DNA of 59,557 nt, from positions 1 to 59,557 of the forward strand of contig JBFIQI010000003.1 in NCBI GenBank assembly GCA_041609715.1, written 5' to 3'. How positions within the stretch are numbered: the stretch's first letter is position 1; every line of letters starts with the position of its first letter. This stretch comes from JABDLF01 sp041609715 (lineage in GTDB: Bacteria; Pseudomonadota; Gammaproteobacteria; Steroidobacterales; JABDLF01). A program made the position numbers and the translations under genes. The notes below the pieces were generated by a model, which made no database searches, was not told the DNA's origin, and saw nothing but the letters and a program-made list of their open reading frames with translations. Positions 18,131 to 26,741 of the stretch are shown piece by piece.

Positions 18131-19966
18131 ATGTGTGGAATCGTAGGGGCAATCGCCGAACGCAACGTGGTGCCGGTGCTCATGGAAGGGCTGCGCCGCC
18201 TCGAATACCGGGGCTACGATTCGGCCGGTGTCGCAGTGCTGGAAGCCGACGGCAGCCTGGCGCGTCGCCGCGCCCTGGGCAAGGTTAAAGAGTTGCAGGA
18301 TTCCCTGGATGCCGAGTCTTTGCTGGGTTTTCTGGGCATTGCCCATACGCGCTGGGCTACCCATGGTGTTCCCAGCGAACAAAACGCGCATCCGCATTTT
18401 TCCAATGACAGCATTGCGCTGGTGCACAACGGCATCATCGAGAATCACGAGGCCCTGCGCAAGGAACTGCTGCAATCGGGGTACACCTTCACCTCCGATA
18501 CCGATACCGAGGTGGTGGCGCACCGCATTCACAGCCACATGCAATCGGGGCAGGACCTGCTGGGCGCGGTGCGGGCCACGGTTGCAGAAATCGAAGGCGC
18601 CTACGCCCTGGTGGTCATGAGCAAGGAAGATCCGGAACACCTGGTGCTGGCCCGACAGGGTTGCCCGGTGGTCATCGGGCTGGGCATCGGTGAGAATTTC
18701 GTGGCCTCGGATGTCGCGGCCCTGCTGCCCGTCACCCGCCGCTTTATATTCCTGGAGGAAGGCGACGTGGCCACCGTAAGCCGCCGGGGCATCCAGGTTC
18801 TGAATATTGACGGACGGCCCGTGCAGCGTGCGATCAGCGAAAGCCAGCTGCAGGCCGATGCCGCGGAGCGCGGTGAATACCGCCACTTCATGCTCAAGGA
18901 AATTTACGAGCAACCGCGGGCGGTGGCAGCAACCCTCGCGGGACGCATTGCCAACGACAAAGTCCTGGATGGCGCCTTCGGACCGGGGGCTGACAAGGTT
19001 TTCGATAAGACGCGCTGCGTCCATATCGTGGCCTGCGGCACCAGCTACCATGCCGGCATGGTGGCGCGTTACTGGATCGAAAAGTACGCCAAGCTGCCAT
19101 GTACCGTGGAAATTGCCAGCGAGTATCGCTACCGGACGCTGGTGGTTCCTGAAGGCACCTTGTTTGTAACCATCTCCCAGTCTGGCGAGACCGCCGATAC
19201 GCTGGCGGCGCTGCGCGCGGCCAGGAACCTGGATTATTTGTCATCCCTGGGCATCTGTAACGCGCCGGAAAGCTCCCTGGTGCGGGAATCCGAGCTGGTG
19301 CTGATGACCCGCGCGGGACCGGAGATCGGGGTCGCCTCCACCAAGGCCTTCACTACGCAGCTGGCCGCCTTTGGGTTACTGGCGCTGGCGCTGGCCAACC
19401 GTAACGGCATCAAGCCGGAAAAAGCCGCACGCCTGACCCGGGATCTGCAGGCCTTGCCCGGACTGATCGAAGATACCCTGACCCTGGACGACCGGATTTC
19501 GCGCCTGGCCGAAGATTTTCCGGAAAAGCATCACGCCCTGTTTCTGGGTCGCGGCAGCCAGTTTCCCATTGCCATGGAAGGTGCGCTGAAGCTCAAGGAG
19601 ATCTCCTATATTCATGCCGAAGCTTACGCTGCCGGAGAGCTCAAACATGGTCCACTGGCGCTGGTGGATGCCGACATGCCGGTATTCGCTGTGGCGCCCA
19701 ACAACAAGTTACTGGAGAAACTCAAATCCAACCTGCAGGAAGTACGCGCGCGTGGCGGACGGCTGTATGTGTTCGCCGATCCGGGTTCGGCCCTGAAGGA
19801 GTCCGACGGCGTCACCGTCATCGATCTGCCGGCGCATTGTGAGGAGTTCCAGGCACCGGTGGTGTTCACCATTCCGTTGCAACTGCTGGCCTATCATGTT
19901 GCGGTGTTACGCGGCACCGACGTGGACCAGCCGCGCAACCTGGCCAAGTCCGTGACCGTTGAATGA
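18131..19966 (+). CDS. glmS: Glutamine-fructose-6-phosphate aminotransferase (isomerizing)
   Basis: 611 aa. Makes glucosamine-6-phosphate from fructose-6-phosphate and glutamine. The N-terminal amidotransferase has the catalytic cysteine at position 2 (MCGIVGAI) and EYRGYDSAG; two SIS sugar-isomerase domains follow (CGTSYHAG, SQSGETADT), and the end DVDQPRNLAKSVTVE is the usual C-terminus. It lies 88 bases after glmU; that gap holds a 12-bp palindrome GCAGTTAACTGC at 18046-18057 but no clear terminator, so glmU-glmS cotranscription is likely. Its stop codon overlaps the next start codon (ATGA). Confidence 0.97.
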   Translation: MCGIVGAIAERNVVPVLMEGLRRLEYRGYDSAGVAVLEADGSLARRRALGKVKELQDSLDAESLLGFLGIAHTRWATHGVPSEQNAHPHFSNDSIALVHNGIIENHEALRKELLQSGYTFTSDTDTEVVAHRIHSHMQSGQDLLGAVRATVAEIEGAYALVVMSKEDPEHLVLARQGCPVVIGLGIGENFVASDVAALLPVTRRFIFLEEGDVATVSRRGIQVLNIDGRPVQRAISESQLQADAAERGEYRHFMLKEIYEQPRAVAATLAGRIANDKVLDGAFGPGADKVFDKTRCVHIVACGTSYHAGMVARYWIEKYAKLPCTVEIASEYRYRTLVVPEGTLFVTISQSGETADTLAALRAARNLDYLSSLGICNAPESSLVRESELVLMTRAGPEIGVASTKAFTTQLAAFGLLALALANRNGIKPEKAARLTRDLQALPGLIEDTLTLDDRISRLAEDFPEKHHALFLGRGSQFPIAMEGALKLKEISYIHAEAYAAGELKHGPLALVDADMPVFAVAPNNKLLEKLKSNLQEVRARGGRLYVFADPGSALKESDGVTVIDLPAHCEEFQAPVVFTIPLQLLAYHVAVLRGTDVDQPRNLAKSVTVE

Positions 19967-19993
19967 AAACTGCTAAACAGCAACTAGGAGATT
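19920..19993 (+). other. attTn7-equivalent site at the glmS 3' end
   Basis: The codons for the conserved GlmS C-terminus are the sequence recognised by TnsD in Tn7, with insertion about 25 bases past the stop codon, here near 19989-19991. No Tn7 end sequences are seen, so this is an unoccupied or vacated site. The equivalence rests on protein conservation; TnsD binding is not shown. Confidence 0.4.
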
Positions 19994-20406
19994 TTGGTGA
20001 AAACCTAATACAGAAAAAATTTAGCTGTCCTAAATGCAAAAGAGCAAAAACTTTAAAGAAACTTCCGCCAAACTTTAAGTGTGCAGATATTATTTGTGAT
20101 TTCTGTGGATATTTAGCACAAGTAAAAACCCATAACGTTAAAGATATATCCCAATTCCCAAAAAGAGTTCTCGGAGCAGCATGGGGACAGCAAAAAGAAA
20201 GGATGGATGCAGGAATATATTTCCCTTTATATGTCATTCTTAAATGTGAAAAACAATATTCTGTTTTTTACTTATCATCTGATCTTCAAACAGAAGAAAT
20301 GTTTATAAAAAGAAAACCATTATCAAAAACCGCTAGAAGAGCAGGATGGCAAGGATATTATTTTGATGGAGAAATAATGAAAGACCTTGTCACAAGATTA
20401 ATCTGA
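19963..20406 (+). CDS. DpnI / Dam-replacing family nuclease domain, stand-alone and AT-rich
   Basis: 147 aa. Layout matches the DpnI catalytic domain: zinc pair C22/C25 and C45/C48, the putative active site D42-x10-Q53-x-K55 (DpnI has D-x10-E-x-K with identical spacing), and the C-terminal block RKPL (117-120) plus TARRAGW (123-129). DpnI (254 aa, from memory) also has a C-terminal winged helix that reads G6mATC; that part is missing. QxK is a known variant of the PD-(D/E)xK active site, so activity is possible but unproven. Base composition is foreign: 19/60 G+C at 19981-20040 and 14/60 at 20221-20280, against about 60% nearby. The ATG overlaps the glmS stop (ATGA), so translation is probably coupled. 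No methylase is adjacent. Confidence 0.8.
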   Translation: MKTAKQQLGDFGENLIQKKFSCPKCKRAKTLKKLPPNFKCADIICDFCGYLAQVKTHNVKDISQFPKRVLGAAWGQQKERMDAGIYFPLYVILKCEKQYSVFYLSSDLQTEEMFIKRKPLSKTARRAGWQGYYFDGEIMKDLVTRLI

Positions 20407-20459
20407 TTAAAAGATGTCTCAAATTTAATCCGTTACGGTGGAATAAGCAGCGCTAACGG
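20405..20459. repeat. Inverted repeats after the DpnI-like gene
   Basis: GATTAAA (20405-20411) / TTTAATC (20424-20430), then CCGTTA (20430-20435) / TAACGG (20454-20459). They lie between convergent genes and could end transcription or mark the right edge of the AT-rich insert; neither has a clean T tract. Confidence 0.35.
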
Positions 20460-20464
20460 GCGCC

Positions 20465-20935
20465 TTATCCCGGTTGCCGGGCCCTCGCCACCTTGCGCCG
20501 CACATACAGGGTTTTGTGTACCCTGGCGACCAGATCACCGGCAGCATCCACCACCTGCAGATCGAACCGGGGCCGAAAAGGTTCACCGGCGGCCGTGTTG
20601 CCGCGAATTTCCTCGAGCACCTCGTGGCTCAGGCGTATCTGCGCATGCACGCGCCCTTTACCCGGCTTCCTGAAATCAATGCCTGCAGACTGGTCCCAGA
20701 CGACGTAGTCATCACCCAGGGCGCCCATGAGCAGTAACATCAGGTGTGGATCCACCATGGCATAGAGGCTGCCGCCAAAATGAGTGCCCACCGCGTTGCG
20801 GTTGTACCAGCGCAACTTCATGGACACGTCCAGCTCCAGCCAGTCTTGCGAGACCCGCTCTACCCATATCCCTGCGCCCAGGTAGGGTGGGTAAACATTC
20901 AGAAAGAACTTGAGTTTCGCCGGTGTCCACTTCAT
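20465..20935 (-). CDS. DUF4442 hotdog-fold protein
   Basis: 156 aa. Resembles the DUF4442/PaaI-like hotdog group: an N-terminal helix region, then RWYNRNAVGTHFGGSLYAM, where a hotdog central helix is expected, and strands VHAQIRLSHEVLEEI. These proteins are usually acyl-CoA thioesterase-like; the substrate is unknown. It is convergent with the DpnI-like gene. Confidence 0.75.
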   Translation of the reverse strand: MKWTPAKLKFFLNVYPPYLGAGIWVERVSQDWLELDVSMKLRWYNRNAVGTHFGGSLYAMVDPHLMLLLMGALGDDYVVWDQSAGIDFRKPGKGRVHAQIRLSHEVLEEIRGNTAAGEPFRPRFDLQVVDAAGDLVARVHKTLYVRRKVARARQPG

Positions 20936-20987
20936 CGGGAACGGTTGTCCGGGTCAGAGAGAAATAGCAGCAGTGATGTGCCACTGC

Positions 20988-21191
20988 TCAGCCGTTACCA
21001 CCCCATTTTTCGCGAAACGCGTTCAGGGCATCGCTTTGCACACTGGCGTGTCGGTTCGACAGTTTCAGGGATGACGGATCGCAGACCCGCGCCCTGATGA
21101 GGCCCAGATCTTCAGCGGCGTCGAACAGGCTGGGATACCAGCTTTGCCAGTTGGGCAACAGCTCCTCCACGCGTCGCCTGAGACCCTTCAT
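20988..21191 (-). CDS. Small hypothetical protein
   Basis: 67 aa from ATG 21191 (MKGLRRRVEELLPNWQSW start). The frame stays open upstream into the next gene, but that extension has an unlikely composition. No good ribosome site is visible. It lies in a 387-base gap (20936-21322) that otherwise shows nothing recognisable. No function is assigned. Confidence 0.4.
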   Translation of the reverse strand: MKGLRRRVEELLPNWQSWYPSLFDAAEDLGLIRARVCDPSSLKLSNRHASVQSDALNAFREKWGGNG

Positions 21192-21322
21192 GGCTGCGCC
21201 CGGAAATTTGATGATTTCTTGGACCTCATGGTACCTGTTTAGCACAGGCTGGGAATTTGTCCAATGTCCTGTTTCACGGACCGGTAAGGAGGTGTTGAAT
21301 GCGCTTGCCGCTGGCGGCTTTT

Positions 21323-22312
21323 TTATAGCTGGTTGAACAGTATGGCCAGCAGCATGATCTGCGGCACGGTGATGACAGGCAACCAGATAGCGGTCCGCCG
21401 GCCGATATTTGTCCACAGCAATCCGATTTCGGTGTAATCGGTGGCCACCCCGGCCATCAGGAAAACAAAAGGATTGCCGAGCGTCCCCACCTGGGCATAG
21501 ATCTCGAAAGCAATGGGTGAGCTACCCTCGCTGCAGATTTCCACAACAGTGGCGGCCAGCAGAGTCATGAACAGGCCGAAAACCCCGGGTCCGAACCAAT
21601 CCATGAACCATTCATGGGGCATGTAGGCTTTGATAAATGCCGCGATGACAAAGCCCAGGATAATCCACCAAAGTACCATGTTGGCCAGACTGAGGGCCCC
21701 TCGAAATACTCCTGACAGAGCCGTGCTCCAGTGGAAATTCTTCACTGCATTCCACTGGTAGTCTGCTCCGGCTGCCGGCTGCGGGGATTTTTCAATCAGT
21801 CCCGATTTGTCCAGTAACATGAACAGGAAGCCCGTGGTAACGGCCACCAGCATGGCACCGCCCACCAGCAGAAGCGCCTGCCAGCCGAAAAACCCGAATA
21901 GCAGGATGGTGACCGGGAAGTTGGCCCAGGGAGACGCCAGCAGAAAAGTAACGGTGGCCGGTACGCTGGCACCTTTCTTGTGTAGCTGCATGGCGATGGC
22001 CAGGATGCCATGGGAGCAGGCAGACATGAAAAAGCCGGTTACGACTGCCAGCAGGATACTGTTGGCCGACTGACCACCCAGCAGCCTGACGACCAAGCCG
22101 TCGGGCACAAAATGATCGATCAGCCCGCCGATCACCAGACCCAGCAAGATAGCCCACCAGATCATGCCCAGGTACTCGACCAGGGCCTGGTTCAGCGGTT
22201 GCAGCGCGGGCAAGAGGGATACAGTAAACAGCAGTCCCAGACCGATCAGCGCAAGCTTGAGTTTCGGCCCTATCGTCGGGTGATTGCTCTCATGACAATG
22301 TACTTCGGTCAT
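21323..22312 (-). CDS. Permease of the YraQ/DUF318 (ArsP_1-like) family
   Basis: 329 aa with eight or more hydrophobic segments and a His/Cys-rich N-terminus (MTEVHCHESNH). The MSACSHGILAIAMQLHKKGAS stretch fits the conserved loop of the DUF318 permeases, some of which (ArsP) export methylated arsenicals. Here only one cysteine is in that loop, so arsenic transport should not be assumed. Confidence 0.75.
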   Translation of the reverse strand: MTEVHCHESNHPTIGPKLKLALIGLGLLFTVSLLPALQPLNQALVEYLGMIWWAILLGLVIGGLIDHFVPDGLVVRLLGGQSANSILLAVVTGFFMSACSHGILAIAMQLHKKGASVPATVTFLLASPWANFPVTILLFGFFGWQALLLVGGAMLVAVTTGFLFMLLDKSGLIEKSPQPAAGADYQWNAVKNFHWSTALSGVFRGALSLANMVLWWIILGFVIAAFIKAYMPHEWFMDWFGPGVFGLFMTLLAATVVEICSEGSSPIAFEIYAQVGTLGNPFVFLMAGVATDYTEIGLLWTNIGRRTAIWLPVITVPQIMLLAILFNQL

Positions 22313-22373
22313 GGGGCGCAGCGTTCGGGAATCAGGGGCGGGGGCTGAATCATGCCGGGACGACTGTTACTGG

Positions 22374-22772
22374 TCAGCCGACCGCCAGCGCGGGCCAGAT
22401 TGCCCACAGGAGGTAGCCACCGAATAACAGGCCAAGTGAAACCCAAAGGCGCTGAATGGCCACCGGCAGGTGGGCCCACCATTCGATCAGTGGGGTGGCG
22501 CGCTCGCGCCCGGCCAGGAGCAAGCCGCCAGCTGCCAGCAGCGCGACGATAGCCAGTAGTTTGAAGACCAGTGGGTGTCGGGCGACGGGGGCGGCCAGCC
22601 ACAGGATTACCGCCAGCACCACGCGGGAGCCAACCGCGCTCATCATAAAATACCGGTCGGGCAGCGTGCGCAGCAACTGCGCCAGGCGCTGGGGCCACAT
22701 CATGCCCCAGGAGGTGAGCACGATGATCAGGCCTGCGAAGGCAACCACTAAAATAGCGACAAGGGGCGACAT
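22374..22772 (-). CDS. Small integral membrane protein
   Basis: 132 aa with about four hydrophobic segments, starting MSPLVAILVVAFAGLIIVLT. No known domain recognised. It lies between the permease (61-base gap) and an M20 amidohydrolase on the same strand. Confidence 0.7.
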   Translation of the reverse strand: MSPLVAILVVAFAGLIIVLTSWGMMWPQRLAQLLRTLPDRYFMMSAVGSRVVLAVILWLAAPVARHPLVFKLLAIVALLAAGGLLLAGRERATPLIEWWAHLPVAIQRLWVSLGLLFGGYLLWAIWPALAVG

Positions 22773-22800
22773 GGCTGTGCAGAGTTTAACCTGAGTCAGG

Positions 22801-23937
22801 TCAGCTGGCGCGCAGCCCCAGCATATTTTCGATCAGGCGCAGGAACAAACCGCTACCGGTGGCAATGAGTGGGTCGGGAAAATCATATTGGGGGTGGTGC
22901 AGTGCGGGAACATCTTCGCCGGCCCCCAGACCAAACATGGCCCCCGGGTAACGCGCCGTGAAGTGGCCAAAATCCTCGGACCAGCGAAAGGGCGCGGTAG
23001 CAACCTGCAGCTGCTCCGAGTCGGTAACAGCCAGGATTTCTTCATACGCTGCAGGGTCGTTGTGACAAGCCGGAAAAGCATCGGCGAAACTGATGCTGTA
23101 CTGCAATTCCTGTGCGGCACAGGTTGCGCTGACAATGTCCTCGGCCTGGGTGATCAGCTCCTGCAACAGCTCATCACGCTCCCCACGCAGGGTGAGCATA
23201 AGCTCGGCGCTGCCGGGGGCAATGCCGAAAGATCGCTGACCCAGCGTGGCATGCACGACGGTGACAAATGCAATGGGCGCAGTGCGGTCGGGCAACGGGC
23301 CCAGCGCATTGAGCGCCGTGATGATACGGGCCATTGCCATGGCCGGACTGCGTCCGGTTTCCGGTTGTGCGGCATGGGCCTCCAGGCCTTTGAGCAGGAC
23401 CCGCATGCCGCAGGATGCACAACTGAAGGTGCCGGCGCGGGCAATGACTTTGGCCATAGGGAATCCCGGCAGGTTGTGCAGGGCGAAGACCCGGTCGGGA
23501 GCCAGCGCCTGGAAACGCGGGTGGTGAACGATTGCCCGGGCACCAACGCCGGTTTCTTCCGCCGCCTGGAACAGCAAGATCACGCGGCCCGAGGGGGGTG
23601 GTGCCGCCGCCAGTCTCACACCGACTTCCGCGAGTATGGCCATATGTCCGTCGTGCCCACACTGGTGGGCCACGCCCGCGGTACGAGAGCGATGTGCAAA
23701 CTGGTTGGTTTCCACTATTGGCAAGGCATCGAGTTCCGCACGCAGCATAATTGACCGACCGGGCGTGGGCGACGAGAGGATCGCAGCGAAGCCGTAGTCA
23801 TCAAATTTTTCGAAAGTAAAACCGGCGTCAAGCTCACGAAAAAACCTGAGCAGCCTGGTGGTAGTGGCCGTCTCGTTGCCCGAAAGCTCCGGTTGGGCGT
23901 GCAGTGCCCGGCGTAACTGTTGCGTGGCTGAGCTCAT
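22801..23937 (-). CDS. M20 family amidohydrolase (N-acyl-amino-acid hydrolase type)
   Basis: 378 aa dinuclear-metal amidohydrolase of the M20D/HipO-AbgB type. The N-terminus LHAQPELSGNE, the metal-binding CGHDGHMA and FQAAEETGVGA (catalytic glutamates) are intact, and the C-terminal SEDFGHF carries metal/substrate residues. These enzymes remove acyl or aromatic groups from amino acids, such as hippurate, IAA-amino acids or p-aminobenzoyl-glutamate; the substrate here is unknown. No signal peptide, so cytoplasmic. Confidence 0.88.
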   Translation of the reverse strand: MSSATQQLRRALHAQPELSGNETATTTRLLRFFRELDAGFTFEKFDDYGFAAILSSPTPGRSIMLRAELDALPIVETNQFAHRSRTAGVAHQCGHDGHMAILAEVGVRLAAAPPPSGRVILLFQAAEETGVGARAIVHHPRFQALAPDRVFALHNLPGFPMAKVIARAGTFSCASCGMRVLLKGLEAHAAQPETGRSPAMAMARIITALNALGPLPDRTAPIAFVTVVHATLGQRSFGIAPGSAELMLTLRGERDELLQELITQAEDIVSATCAAQELQYSISFADAFPACHNDPAAYEEILAVTDSEQLQVATAPFRWSEDFGHFTARYPGAMFGLGAGEDVPALHHPQYDFPDPLIATGSGLFLRLIENMLGLRAS

Positions 23938-24023
23938 TCCTGGTTCGCTCCAAAATTTACCGGTGCCGGGCCTGCCTCACGCGCGTAGGCGAGCTCGCTG
24001 GATCAGCACCCCGTGCCCGGATA

Positions 24024-24647
24024 TCAGCTTGCCTGTCCATGTTTAATACAATGAAACCAGGCGAATCCCTGCTTGTCTCCCCAGGGCGTGACATGCAGAT
24101 CGTTGTGCTCGGCCAGCAGGTCAAATGCCGGGCCCAGGCAGGCCAGTAGCCGGTCAGCATCGTATTGCAGCACCTCGAGACCACTGCAGCGCTTTGGTCC
24201 GGACAGCGCGAAAGCCCCCAAAATCAGGTGTCCGTTGGCTGCCAGGCCCTGGCCCAGGGCCTCGAGATAGGCTTGTCGGTCGTCAGTATTCACCAGAAAA
24301 TGGAATGCGGCCCGGTCATGCCAGACGGCGTATTGCCGGCTCGGCGTCCAGGCGGTGACATCCTCGCAAAGCCAGTGCACCTTGCGCGAGCGTGTTCCCA
24401 TGCGGCGACGGGCTGCCTGCAGCGCCAGGCTTGATATATCGAGCGCCGTGATATCCGAATAACCCGCGTCCAGCAATTCTTCGGCGAGCACCGAGGCACC
24501 GGCGCCGATGTCGATAATCGGCTGCTCCCTGCCTGCTCCGGTTGCAGCAATCAGCTGCAGAGAAATATCGGCGTGTGGCTGATACCAGCTCGTTTCGGTT
24601 GGCTGTCGGGATGCGTAAACCCGATCCCAGTGTGATTGTTCACTCAC
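24024..24647 (-). CDS. Class I SAM-dependent methyltransferase
   Basis: 207 aa starting with GTG. Motif I is IIDIGAGASVLAEELL and the acidic loop ITALDISSLAL; WDRVYASRQPTETSWYQPH at the start resembles small Methyltransf_25 proteins. Substrate unknown. Confidence 0.8.
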   Translation of the reverse strand: MSEQSHWDRVYASRQPTETSWYQPHADISLQLIAATGAGREQPIIDIGAGASVLAEELLDAGYSDITALDISSLALQAARRRMGTRSRKVHWLCEDVTAWTPSRQYAVWHDRAAFHFLVNTDDRQAYLEALGQGLAANGHLILGAFALSGPKRCSGLEVLQYDADRLLACLGPAFDLLAEHNDLHVTPWGDKQGFAWFHCIKHGQAS

Positions 24648-24674
24648 CGCCAGGTGTAAAGAGCCAGGCTCTAT

Positions 24675-25073
24675 TCATGGCAAAGTCAGAATCAAGGTCA
24701 CGTCGGCTTCGCCACTGTGGCTGGCGCAAAACGAACCTGTGCCAGCGATCCCCTCCAGTTCACCGTTGCCGGAATCCGCGACGACCTTCCAGTCGCTGCT
24801 GGCAACACCGTTGTGGTAAACGCCGTTATGGACGATGACAAAGCGTCCAGCGCGACCGCGATACTCACCCTGGATAGTTTCGTAGCCGGTAAAAGTGGCA
24901 CTATCCTTATTGCAGTAAAACATGAGGTATTCAACCTCACCATTACCCGCCAGCTCGCCTGTGTAGCTCTGGGTTACCTGGGCACGGACGATCTTGCTGT
25001 CCGCCCCCAGCTCCTGCGCAGGAGTTTCATTCCAGGACGCAATGGTAAATCTTGTTTGTATGTCAGCAGTCAT
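24675..25073 (-). CDS. DUF3224 domain protein
   Basis: 132 aa. The pattern TQSYTGELAGNGEVEYLM, followed by GRAGRFVIVHNG and GELEGIAGTGSF, is typical of DUF3224, an all-beta allene-oxide-cyclase-like barrel of unknown role. No signal peptide. Confidence 0.78.
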   Translation of the reverse strand: MTADIQTRFTIASWNETPAQELGADSKIVRAQVTQSYTGELAGNGEVEYLMFYCNKDSATFTGYETIQGEYRGRAGRFVIVHNGVYHNGVASSDWKVVADSGNGELEGIAGTGSFCASHSGEADVTLILTLP

Positions 25074-25111
25074 GTTTCTGATGTCCGCGAGCCGGTGATG
25101 TCCCGGTCATT

Positions 25112-25822
25112 CTATGCGATACCGCGCCATTGGAGTATGCGCTCTGCACTCGCGCTGCCCCAGCGCCGGTATATTTCCGGGCCCGGATGAAAACCGTCAC
25201 GGGCCATGTCGTCTGTACTGCCCGAAACATCCAGAGAAATAAACACGCAGTCGGGTTCTGCCGCCACCGCGGCGCGCAGCGCGCGATCGAATTGTCGGGC
25301 CCGCAGTCCGAGGTGCCACCGTAAAGGCTGCGGCAGTGCCGGGAACAGGTGTACTGGCGGCAGCCCCGACACCACGATAAGTCGCGCATGGTGGCGCTCG
25401 CGCAAGAGTTCTCTCAGGGCGACCTGTTGCTTTAACCAGGACCCCAGACCAGCACCGGAAGTGACGTCATTGACACCCAGCGAAGTGATCGCGACGCAGA
25501 ACCTGGCGGGCTCAATGCCCTGCAGGCGCTTCAGCGTAGCGCCGGTAGTGGCGCCCGAGACCGCCTCCAGTCGCCAGCGCACGCTGAAATGGGGACACAG
25601 AGAGGCCAGCGTCTGGCCCAGCAGCGCTTCGTTCTGGTGCCGGGCGCCCACGCCGGCCGCCGCGGAATCCCCGGCAATCAGAAGGCTGAGTTCAGGTCCG
25701 TTACCGGTCTGCCCTGCGCGGTTGCCAGGCGGCTCCGGCAGAATCAGCGCCCGGCGCCGGACCCGCATCCCCTGGGCCAGCAAAAGCGGGGCCAGCGCCA
25801 GCGTTCGCAACCAGTACAGCAT
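25112..25822 (-). CDS. SGNH/GDSL-type hydrolase
   Basis: 236 aa. Block I LLIAGDSAAAGVGA holds the nucleophile serine, ITSLGVNDVT is block III, and DGFHPGPEIYRRWG the catalytic Asp-His block V. An N-terminal hydrophobic segment (LRTLALAPLLLAQG) may anchor or export it. Likely esterase/lipase; substrate unknown. Five bases after the next listed small gene, so cotranscribed with it. Confidence 0.85.
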   Translation of the reverse strand: MLYWLRTLALAPLLLAQGMRVRRRALILPEPPGNRAGQTGNGPELSLLIAGDSAAAGVGARHQNEALLGQTLASLCPHFSVRWRLEAVSGATTGATLKRLQGIEPARFCVAITSLGVNDVTSGAGLGSWLKQQVALRELLRERHHARLIVVSGLPPVHLFPALPQPLRWHLGLRARQFDRALRAAVAAEPDCVFISLDVSGSTDDMARDGFHPGPEIYRRWGSASAERILQWRGIA

Positions 25823-25827
25823 CCGGC

Positions 25828-26064
25828 TTAACCTCGACTGCTCATCCTGCCGGGTCCCGGCGCCCCATACTCGGCCTGGAACTCCCGAAATACCCTCTCG
25901 AGTTCGCGTTGCTTCACTATTTGGTCCAGGTTTTCCAGCAAGATCGTCAGTAGATAATTATTGCCGTAGTGGTATTTTGCGTTCAGCGCGCGGAGATTGG
26001 CATAGGCCTTCTCGGACATCGCTGCGTTAAGCCGTTTGGGTAACGGAAATCTTTTACTCGCCAT
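25828..26064 (-). CDS. Small conserved-looking hypothetical protein
   Basis: 78 aa, charged and helical (EKAYANLRALNAKY, then a leucine-rich LLTILLENLDQIV). The AAAGGAG ribosome site 8 bases before ATG 26064 makes it a convincing gene. Size and a Lys-Arg-rich start could fit a nucleic-acid-binding protein, but no family is recognised. Confidence 0.65.
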   Translation of the reverse strand: MASKRFPLPKRLNAAMSEKAYANLRALNAKYHYGNNYLLTILLENLDQIVKQRELERVFREFQAEYGAPGPGRMSSRG

Positions 26065-26205
26065 CTACAAGTCTCCTTTGCCCGTCTGTTGACTCATGCT
26101 CATCCCTCTCATCAGCATGCTCCCCGGCGCCATCGGGCCAATGCTGCTTGCGCATGCTCAGGCAGGCTTGCCTGTCGTCCCGATATGCCGGTCGTATACT
26201 CATTG

Positions 26206-26724
26206 TCAGTTGTCTCCGCCCAATTCGATCCGCAACAGGCGTGCCTGATCAGTACCCGACGGTAATGTCACCATACCGGCGTCATCGAACCCGAGGTGCT
26301 CCAGCAGGCGCAAGGAACGGATGTTGCCCGGCGCGACAATTGCCTCGACGGCGGTCATGCCGAGAGCCTCGGATGCGTACTGCAACACGCCCCGGCATGC
26401 TTCACGGGCCAAACCCTGACCGCGGAAGTCGGGCAACAGGGCGTAGCCCAGGTCGGGGTATTGAAGGTACTCCCTGTTCAGCAGGCCACACAGACCGATG
26501 GGCGCGCAATCGCCCAGCAGCTCCATCAGCCACAGGCCGTAACCATGCTTCTCATAACTTGCCATGGGGCCATCGGCAATAAATGTCCGGGCGTCGTCCA
26601 GCGTACGAACGCCCCGGTCGCCGATGTGCTGCAGCCAATCCGGGTCATTAACCAATGCCAGTATGAAACTGGCATCGTGGTTGGTGACATGTCTGAGGCG
26701 CAGGCGGCTGGTCTCGATAATCAT
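26206..26724 (-). CDS. GNAT acetyltransferase, RimJ/RimL type
   Basis: 172 aa from ATG 26724. Starts with the RimJ/RimL hallmark IIETSRLRLRHVT and has the acetyl-CoA loop LPDFRGQGLAREACRGVL and C-terminal NIRSLRLLEHLGF. Acts on an N-terminal or small-molecule amine; the target is unknown. Confidence 0.85.
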   Translation of the reverse strand: MIIETSRLRLRHVTNHDASFILALVNDPDWLQHIGDRGVRTLDDARTFIADGPMASYEKHGYGLWLMELLGDCAPIGLCGLLNREYLQYPDLGYALLPDFRGQGLAREACRGVLQYASEALGMTAVEAIVAPGNIRSLRLLEHLGFDDAGMVTLPSGTDQARLLRIELGGDN

Positions 26725-26741
26725 GGCGCCTGCCGCGGGGC

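Noticed and set aside
21266..21285. TGTTTCAC near 21270 as a parS half-site
   Set aside because: No matching second half; chance match.
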